A stretch of 9,595 nucleotides of DNA from CAYUIS01 sp964444825 (GTDB taxonomy: Bacteria > Chloroflexota > Anaerolineae > B4-G1). Made by a program: the position numbers and the translations under genes. Location of the stretch: the NCBI GenBank assembly GCA_964444825.1, contig CAYUIS010000167.1, forward strand, positions 1 through 9,595. Direction: 5' to 3'. Shown piece after piece: positions 1 to 4,760 of the stretch. Each line of letters opens with the position of its first letter. The stretch's first letter is position 1. A model generated the notes under the pieces. The model saw only the letters and a list, made by a program, of their open reading frames with translations, had not been told where the DNA came from and did no database searches.

Positions 1-63
1 ATGGGAAAAACTCGCTTCCGCTATGTGTGGTTTGCAGAGCCTCACTTTTTGAGTTTCGGTCAT
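1..63 (-). CDS. N-terminus of a gene co-transcribed with the ABC ATPase, probably the permease (partial)
   Basis: On the minus strand the ATPase stop codon TGA (65-63) shares its last base with an ATG at 63-61. The frame from that ATG stays open for 21 codons to the window edge and begins MTETQKVRLCK. A one-base stop/start overlap is typical of translationally coupled genes in bacterial operons. LolD/MacB-type ATPases are usually followed or preceded by an FtsX-like permease, so a permease is the obvious candidate. The visible residues end before any membrane segment, so the product cannot be identified from sequence. A GTG at 66-64 in the same frame is an alternative start. No strong Shine-Dalgarno is seen, which fits coupling but also fits a chance open frame. 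Confidence 0.4.
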   Translation of the reverse strand, partial: MTETQKVRLCKPHIAEASFSH

Positions 64-779
64 CACCGGGTCCACTTGCCGTTATTATGATCCAGGTCGA
101 GATGGCCGTCAAGGAGATGGAGCACTCGCTGTGTGCGCGCGCTGAGACTCTGGTCGTGCGTGACGACCATCATCGTCTTGCCCTGGCTCACCAGGTCTTC
201 AAATAGCGCGAACACGTCGTTCGCAGTGGTGGTGTCCAGGTTGCCCGTCGGCTCATCGGCTACGACCAGCGGTGGATCGTTCGCTAGCGCTCGGGCGATG
301 GCCGCTCGTTGCTGCTCCCCACCGCTGAGGGCGCTGGGCAGCTTTTGCGCGTGGCTGGCGATATCCACCTGATCCAGCAGGTGCATCGCCCGTCTCTTGC
401 GCTCCCGCCGCCGGTAGACCCGGCAAAAGTCCATCGGCAGCATCACGTTTTCCAGGATGGTCAGGGTGGGCAAAAGTTGAAAGAATTGGAAAATCACGCC
501 GACGTTCTGACCTCGCCACCGGGCCAACTGGTTCTCGCCCAGTTGGTGGACGGCTTGACCGCCAATAAATACCTTCCCCCCGGTGGGTCGATCAACGCCG
601 GTGATCATGTTGAGAAGCGTGGACTTGCCGGAACCAGATGGCCCCACCACGCTGATGAACTCACCAGGCTCCACCTGGAGCGTGATATCCTTGAGGACGG
701 TAAGATCTCCTGCCCCGGTTTGATACGTCTTGACCACGTCCTGTAGATCGATCAGTGCACCCTTGGCCTGAGCGTCCAT
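63..779 (-). CDS. ABC transporter ATP-binding protein, LolD/MacB (FtsE-like) type
   Basis: This is the ATPase subunit of an ABC transporter that would energise an FtsX/MacB-like permease at the inner face of the membrane, for lipoprotein release or export of peptides or small molecules. From the ATG at 779 it has 238 residues, normal for the family. Visible motifs are Walker A GPSGSGKST (46-54), Q-loop Q98 in VIFQFFQLLP, signature LSGGEQQR (151-158), Walker B LVVADEP (171-177, with D175 and E176), D-loop GNLD (179-182) and the switch histidine H208 in VVTHD. All catalytic residues are present, so it should be active. The stretch after the Q-loop (LLPTLTILENVMLPM) is characteristic of the LolD/MacB/FtsE group. 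The start is ambiguous. ATG 779 has AGGGGGA 8 bases upstream and gives a family-like N-terminus. A GTG at 815 would add 12 residues and has GGAGG 13 bases upstream. An ATG at 797 lies between them. The substrate cannot be told. The next gene on the left overlaps it by one base. Confidence 0.93.
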   Translation of the reverse strand: MDAQAKGALIDLQDVVKTYQTGAGDLTVLKDITLQVEPGEFISVVGPSGSGKSTLLNMITGVDRPTGGKVFIGGQAVHQLGENQLARWRGQNVGVIFQFFQLLPTLTILENVMLPMDFCRVYRRRERKRRAMHLLDQVDIASHAQKLPSALSGGEQQRAAIARALANDPPLVVADEPTGNLDTTTANDVFALFEDLVSQGKTMMVVTHDQSLSARTQRVLHLLDGHLDLDHNNGKWTR

Positions 780-1233
780 CGCGGTTTCCCCCTGCATCAC
801 AGGACGCAGATCCACATCGAGTGTTCAACCTCCAACGTTCATCCACGCGAATCTGCGTCCGATCCTGAGCCTTGTGCGGCTATGGCCGTCTTGTGGGCAA
901 ACACCCCCATATGATAATACGCAGGCAACACAGTTTAAGTTGCAGCTATCTGTTAAACGTCGCGGCCTGCGAGTTTATTCGGTCTTGTGGGTCGTCGGTC
1001 AGTTTTCGGTCTAGAAGCTGCCCTTCATTCCTCCAGCGGGTCCATCATCACCTCCGGGCTGACCAGGTTCTGGGGCTCCTCTATCTGCGCAGAGGATGAA
1101 CCATTCCTTTGCACTGTGGGATCTGGCCACGCGGCACAGAAAAACTTCTCGATGTAATGGGATCCTCACCCTAGAAACTGCCTTTATCGGTGTGATTTGC
1201 ATCAAGTCCCTGTTGGCAACCATGATTCCCCTC

Positions 1234-1254
1234 ACAGTCAGGCAATCTGACTGT
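1234..1254. repeat. Perfect 8-bp inverted repeat (hairpin or operator)
   Basis: ACAGTCAG (1234-1241), a 5-base loop GCAAT, then CTGACTGT (1247-1254) form a perfect inverted repeat. No T-run follows on either strand, so it is not a standard terminator. It could be an operator for a dimeric regulator of the divergent genes. Read leftward, it could be a small RNA hairpin directly before a GAGGGG sequence and an ATG at 1235. Function is inference; the symmetry is directly visible. Confidence 0.4.
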
Positions 1255-1287
1255 ATCGGGACTCTGCATCTCCTCTCGCAACCTCAA

Positions 1288-1304
1288 TGTAACGGATTTG
1301 TAAC
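1288..1304 (+). promoter_or_regulatory. Direct repeat TGTAAC spaced 11 bp, possible OmpR/PhoB-type operator
   Basis: TGTAAC occurs at 1288-1293 and again at 1299-1304. The flanks are also alike (ATGTAAC and TTGTAAC). Start-to-start distance is exactly 11 bases, about one helical turn. Winged-helix response regulators of the OmpR/PhoB family bind head-to-tail half-sites with this spacing. The element lies about 180 bases before the start of a histidine kinase, so regulation by that kinase's partner is plausible. No response regulator gene is in the window, and two 6-base matches can arise by chance. Confidence 0.3.
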
Positions 1305-1466
1305 CCAAACAAGAGGGAAAATGATGTAAATTGGTACTGTTGGGGTCTTGGCATCCAATGCCTGCCGCCCATCGCCGATACCGCCTGGGTACACTCGCCA
1401 AATGCCTTACAAATAGGCAGGCTCACAAGCGCTTTTGGCCTTTGATCATCGCTCGGTGACATCTCG

Positions 1467-1473
1467 AAGGAGG
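1467..1473 (+). promoter_or_regulatory. Ribosome binding site AAGGAGG that fixes the kinase start at TTG 1483
   Basis: AAGGAGG is an almost complete match to the anti-Shine-Dalgarno complement and sits 9 bases before the TTG at 1483-1485. The longer open frame, from TTG 1435, has no comparable site. An in-frame GTG at 1456 lies upstream of this site, so it cannot use it. Confidence 0.8.
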
Positions 1474-1482
1474 CATCCAAGC

Positions 1483-3300
1483 TTGAGCTGGATCTTGGAG
1501 AGAGTGCGACGCAGAGTCTACATACCGCTTGATGCCGCTGGTGACGAGCGTAGAGAACACCTCCTCAACGCCCTGTTGTTGGCAACCACGACGGTCAGTG
1601 TAATGGTGATCGCGGTGAATGTGGTGGTCGACGCCTTCGGGTGGGTGGCTGATACGAATGTACTCTCCAAAACCTATGCCCTTGGCGCGGCGGTATTGCT
1701 GAGCAACGGGCTCGTGTTTATGCTTGGCCGGTTCTCCTCACAGCCGGCCAGGTGGCTCTATGTGCTACTCCTGCTTGTCATCGCGGTCTTGAGCGATTCG
1801 CCGCAACAGACAGCCAGCGGAGTCACGCTGATCACTCTGGCCGTTCCCGTCGCAGCAGCCGGTCTCCTGATACACCCTTATATGTGCTTCGTGATCGCTG
1901 GTATGGGCGGTCTGGTGATCAGCTTCCTGGCGCTCAGCCTAGGAATCGCAGTGCCCGCGGCATCCATAGCTGTGCTATTGCTCGTGGCTCTGATAGCGGC
2001 GGTTTTGGTCAACTCTTTGGAGCGCACTCTGATCGACTGGAGCACTGCTAACAGAAACCTGGCCTTACTCAATCAGGCCAGCCAGGCGCTCAGTTCGACG
2101 CTCGATCTGGACAAGGTGCTCGTCACCGTCCTGGATGAGGTGCGGCGTCTCCTGGGGGCGGTGGCTTCCTCGGTGTGGTTGATCGATTCTGAATCGGAAG
2201 AGTTGGTGTGCCGGCAGGCCACCGAACCCCAAGGCGACATCGTGCGCGGTTGGCGGTTGCCGCCGGGAGAGGGAATCGCTGGCTGGGTAGCCTGCACTGG
2301 GAAGAGCCTGATCGTGCCTGATCTACGGCTGGATGAGCGTCATTACAAGGTCGTTGATCAGTCGACGGGTCTGACGATACAGTCGATTATCAGCGTGCCC
2401 CTGCGGGTCAGGGAGGACGTGATCGGCGTGCTGCAGGTGGTGGATGAAGTCCTGGACCGCTTCAAGCCGGCGGACCTGGCGCTGCTGGAACCACTGGCCG
2501 CCACCGCGGCTATCGCTATTGAGAACGCTCGATTGTATGCTGAAGAGCAGCAGCGCGCCGAGGCCTTGGCGCATGCCCTGGAGCAGCAGCGAGAACTGGA
2601 CCGTCTTAAGGATGAATTCCTGCAAAACATCTCTCACGAGTTGCGTACTCCCCTGGCCCTCATTATGGGCTATGCCGAGTTACTGAAGAGCGGCGAGTTG
2701 GGCGCCCTGCAGCCCGACCACCAGAAGCCGATGGGCGTCATCGTTCGACGTGTGCGCATGTTGAGCAAGATGGTGAACGACCTCATCGCCATCCAGACGG
2801 TGGAGGCACACGAGCTGAGTGAGGAGATCGTTGACCTGGGCGTCCTGGCCGATGCCATGTTGACCGATTTCAAGATGGCGGCTGAGGGAGCTGAGTTGGC
2901 GCTCGCAGCAGAGATAACGCCCGATCTGCCAAAAGTGATCGGCGACCCCGATCAACTGCGTCGCGTCCTGGACAACCTGCTGGGGAACGCCCTCAAGTTC
3001 ACCCCGGCCGGGGGCAGTCTGAGCGTGCGCCTGTGGCCAGACGGGAATGGAGAGAAAAGGGACATTGTGCTGGAGGTAGCCGACACCGGCATTGGGATCC
3101 CATCGGACAAGCTGGACCATATTTTTGATCGGTTTTACCAGGTAGACGGCTCTTCCAAACGACAGTATGGGGGCGTGGGGCTGGGCCTGGCGCTGGTCAA
3201 GGAGATCGTCGAAGCACACGACGGGCATGTGAGCGTGGAGAGCGTCGTGGGTGAAGGCAGTACCTTCCGGGTCAAGCTCCCGGCTGCACCAACTGGCTAG
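1483..3300 (+). CDS. Membrane-bound sensor histidine kinase with GAF domain
   Basis: This is the sensor kinase of a two-component system: it autophosphorylates on histidine and passes the phosphate to a response regulator. Starting at TTG 1483 it has 605 residues. About six hydrophobic segments lie between residues 26 and 180. A GAF domain follows at about 205-350 and a charged coiled-coil linker at about 350-378. The HisKA dimerisation domain has the H-box NISHELRTPL with phospho-acceptor H385 (codon 2635-2637). The ATPase domain has N-box NLLGNALKF (N502), G1 box DTGIGI (D534), F-box IFDRFYQVD and G2 box GVGLGL (564-569). All catalytic boxes are intact. With no large extracytoplasmic loop, sensing is likely through the membrane region or the GAF domain; the ligand is unknown. 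No response regulator is adjacent, so it is an orphan within this window. The open frame extends upstream to TTG 1435, but that start lacks a ribosome binding site. The gene ends 61 bases before the next promoter, with no clear terminator. Confidence 0.93.
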   Translation: MSWILERVRRRVYIPLDAAGDERREHLLNALLLATTTVSVMVIAVNVVVDAFGWVADTNVLSKTYALGAAVLLSNGLVFMLGRFSSQPARWLYVLLLLVIAVLSDSPQQTASGVTLITLAVPVAAAGLLIHPYMCFVIAGMGGLVISFLALSLGIAVPAASIAVLLLVALIAAVLVNSLERTLIDWSTANRNLALLNQASQALSSTLDLDKVLVTVLDEVRRLLGAVASSVWLIDSESEELVCRQATEPQGDIVRGWRLPPGEGIAGWVACTGKSLIVPDLRLDERHYKVVDQSTGLTIQSIISVPLRVREDVIGVLQVVDEVLDRFKPADLALLEPLAATAAIAIENARLYAEEQQRAEALAHALEQQRELDRLKDEFLQNISHELRTPLALIMGYAELLKSGELGALQPDHQKPMGVIVRRVRMLSKMVNDLIAIQTVEAHELSEEIVDLGVLADAMLTDFKMAAEGAELALAAEITPDLPKVIGDPDQLRRVLDNLLGNALKFTPAGGSLSVRLWPDGNGEKRDIVLEVADTGIGIPSDKLDHIFDRFYQVDGSSKRQYGGVGLGLALVKEIVEAHDGHVSVESVVGEGSTFRVKLPAAPTG

Positions 3301-3361
3301 GAGCGCACATCCATCCCTCTACCATCGATCCTGTAAGAAGCAATCCGTTTCCCCCGTTTTC

Positions 3362-3390
3362 TTGACACCTGCTCTCTTTTCCCTTATACT
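3362..3390 (+). promoter_or_regulatory. Strong sigma-70 promoter of the secreted-protein gene
   Basis: The -35 box TTGACA (3362-3367) matches consensus perfectly. A 17-base spacer separates it from the -10 box TATACT (3385-3390), five of six matching. Transcription would begin near 3397, giving a 5' leader of about 75 bases before the ATG at 3472. It lies just after the kinase gene, so the secreted protein is probably transcribed independently and strongly. Confidence 0.8.
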
Positions 3391-3455
3391 GGCTTTCTGC
3401 ATGGGGAGGAGGATGTTGCATGTCACCCGCTCTGCCCCAAGCAAACACGAAAACG

Positions 3456-3463
3456 TAAGGAGA
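3456..3463 (+). promoter_or_regulatory. Ribosome binding site TAAGGAGA of the secreted protein
   Basis: TAAGGAGA contains AGGAG ending 9 bases before ATG 3472. It supports that ATG, which is also the start that yields a clean signal peptide. Confidence 0.75.
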
Positions 3464-3471
3464 GTTTAGAG

Positions 3472-4659
3472 ATGAAGACTCCGTTCCGACAGTTTTTGCT
3501 ATCAGCAGCCCTGGTGGTCTCACTCGGGGTAACGGCGATCCTGGCGCCGATCGTTTCCTACGCTCACGTCGAGAAAGGACATATGGCTGCCCCTCCCGTC
3601 CCAGCGGACACCGGTGCGGTCGCTGATGCGCCCTCGCTGCACAATCCAAACCTAGACAACCACATCTGGTACGAGTTCAACAAACGCCACGCGCCAACTT
3701 ACCCGGTGGATGTCTGGCTACCGGATGGTAACTGGTATGCGACATCCAAGGATTGGCCGACGCAGGGAGACATTCAGGACTGGCGGTTGTGGTTCACAGA
3801 TGGCACGGGTCTCATTGACGCCGCTCCCAATAGTGCATACGTGCACTCCGCTCCAGAGTCGATCAAGATGTGGCCCTGGGACTATGATGATCGTCAGATC
3901 GCGGGGATTTACCAGCTCGTTGAGAACATCACGCCGTGCTTTTCCTACAAGTTCCAGATGTATGGTTATTCTAGGCAGAAGGGGGAGGCCGACAGCCTGA
4001 ATGGTCTGAAGGTGGGCATTGAGCCGACAGGCTGGACCCTGAATCCAACTCACGCTCCAGGCGTTCACGATGGAGACTGGCCTGCGGCTATGGTGTGGGG
4101 GACCTCAAAAAAGTACGAAAGCGGCTTTGGCCCCCTCGAGGTGACCGCCGAGGCACTGAACACACAGATCACCGTCTTTACGTATGCCGACGCTTTGGGC
4201 GGAAACTCGCACAAGATTCACTGGGATACCAGCTCTCTGCAAGAGATACCGCTGACAGCGTTGGTCTCCGACCCTGAGAATCCAATCGGCGACGACAGTG
4301 GGATTACGTTCGGTCCAGCAGTGCTTCCCGCTGGTACCTCTGCACGAGTGGAATGGAATACGTCTGGCATGGCGGTCAGCCAGGTCTACTACCGTCTGAT
4401 CGTTGGCCCTTCCGGTCCTGTCTCTCCGCCAGGCACCCTCCTTCCCTTTGCCATCTACCTGCCCTTTCTCGGCCGGGGATCTGGTCCGTGGCGGTCAACA
4501 GGTCTCGCGCCGTCTGCGACATCTCATATGGTAGTGATCGGCGGACTGCAGCCAGGCAGCACCTACGAATTCTATGTTGTCTCTCGGGGGGTCTCTGGCG
4601 GCGCCTGCGTCAATTGGGTCTCCGATCCAAAAGAGTTCACCACGAGCACGGCCCAGTAG
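3472..4659 (+). CDS. Secreted Trp-rich protein with C-terminal fibronectin-III-like domain, function unknown
   Basis: The 395-residue product begins with a typical signal peptide: basic MKTPFR, hydrophobic core 8-28, likely cleavage after SYA at 31. The mature protein should be secreted or surface-exposed. A linker rich in Pro and Ala (35-55) leads into an unrecognised region at about 58-260. It is rich in aromatic residues (15 Trp in the whole protein) and looks like an all-beta sandwich; the segment ITVFTYADALGGNSHKIHWD recalls carbohydrate-binding-like folds, but that is only a resemblance. Residues about 285-392 look like a fibronectin-III domain, with VEWNTS, VYYRLIV, the GLQPGSTYEFYVVSR core and a final KEFTT. 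An insert of about 35 residues (312-347), containing LLPFAIYLPFLG, splits it. Only two cysteines are present (156, 379). The gene has its own strong promoter and a downstream hairpin, so it is probably a single-gene unit. No catalytic motif is visible. A structural, adhesive or glycan-binding role is inference. Confidence 0.85.
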   Translation: MKTPFRQFLLSAALVVSLGVTAILAPIVSYAHVEKGHMAAPPVPADTGAVADAPSLHNPNLDNHIWYEFNKRHAPTYPVDVWLPDGNWYATSKDWPTQGDIQDWRLWFTDGTGLIDAAPNSAYVHSAPESIKMWPWDYDDRQIAGIYQLVENITPCFSYKFQMYGYSRQKGEADSLNGLKVGIEPTGWTLNPTHAPGVHDGDWPAAMVWGTSKKYESGFGPLEVTAEALNTQITVFTYADALGGNSHKIHWDTSSLQEIPLTALVSDPENPIGDDSGITFGPAVLPAGTSARVEWNTSGMAVSQVYYRLIVGPSGPVSPPGTLLPFAIYLPFLGRGSGPWRSTGLAPSATSHMVVIGGLQPGSTYEFYVVSRGVSGGACVNWVSDPKEFTTSTAQ

Positions 4660-4682
4660 GACCGCCGAGGTAGTGGTTTGTC

Positions 4683-4710
4683 GCCCCCGCTTTGTATCCG
4701 AAGCGGGGGC
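4683..4710 (+). terminator. GC-rich hairpin terminator after the secreted-protein gene
   Basis: GCCCCCGCTT (4683-4692) and AAGCGGGGGC (4701-4710) form a perfect 10-bp stem with an 8-base loop. It begins 23 bases after the stop codon at 4657-4659. Only two Ts follow, so it is a weak match to a classical T-tailed terminator, but the stem is very stable. It would separate the secreted-protein transcript from the GT-C genes. Confidence 0.65.
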
Positions 4711-4760
4711 TTGCCACGAGGGTCCCCGATCAGTTCGTGGCCTGGCGGCGAGCGTAATCC

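Larger units (their letters stand above)
816..1482. other. Gene-poor divergent intergenic region
   Basis: About 0.67 kb lies between the divergently transcribed ABC ATPase and histidine kinase genes. I see no gene with convincing protein-like composition. It contains a possible plus-strand promoter (TTGTGG 891-896, 16-base spacer, GATAAT 913-918). The same AT-rich patch could instead serve the leftward ABC gene. It also has arms GTTTAA 933-938 and TTAAAC 953-958, with centres 20 bases apart. Further elements, listed separately, are an inverted repeat at 1234-1254 and direct TGTAAC repeats at 1288-1304. A minus-strand frame at 1235-1011 (74 codons) has GAGGGG just before its ATG. Its Arg- and Gly-rich composition looks non-coding, so I do not call it a gene. 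No clear sigma-70 promoter was found close to the kinase start. Confidence 0.7.

Noticed and set aside
309..746. Plus-strand frame of 145 codons opposite the ABC ATPase
   Set aside because: It is the antisense of a gene with all ABC motifs intact, and its composition is not protein-like.
1096..1329. Plus-strand frame of 77 codons in the intergenic region, starting MNHSFALWD
   Set aside because: GAGG directly abuts the ATG with no spacing, there are no motifs, and the composition is not gene-like.
1350..1362. Small hairpin GGCAT-CCA-ATGCC before the kinase
   Set aside because: A 5-bp stem with a 3-base loop is common by chance and has no tail or conserved context.
816..1482. tRNA, riboswitch, CRISPR or mobile-element remnant in the long intergenic region
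   Set aside because: No cloverleaf, regular repeats, terminal inverted repeats or transposase-like translation could be found by eye.
2680..3228. Minus-strand frame of 182 codons opposite the histidine kinase
   Set aside because: It mirrors the HisKA/ATPase coding region, lacks recognisable motifs and is rich in His and Gln as expected for an antisense shadow.
4711..4760. Possible promoter between the terminator and the first GT-C gene
   Set aside because: TTGCCA at 4711 resembles a -35 box, but no acceptable -10 box lies 15-19 bases downstream.
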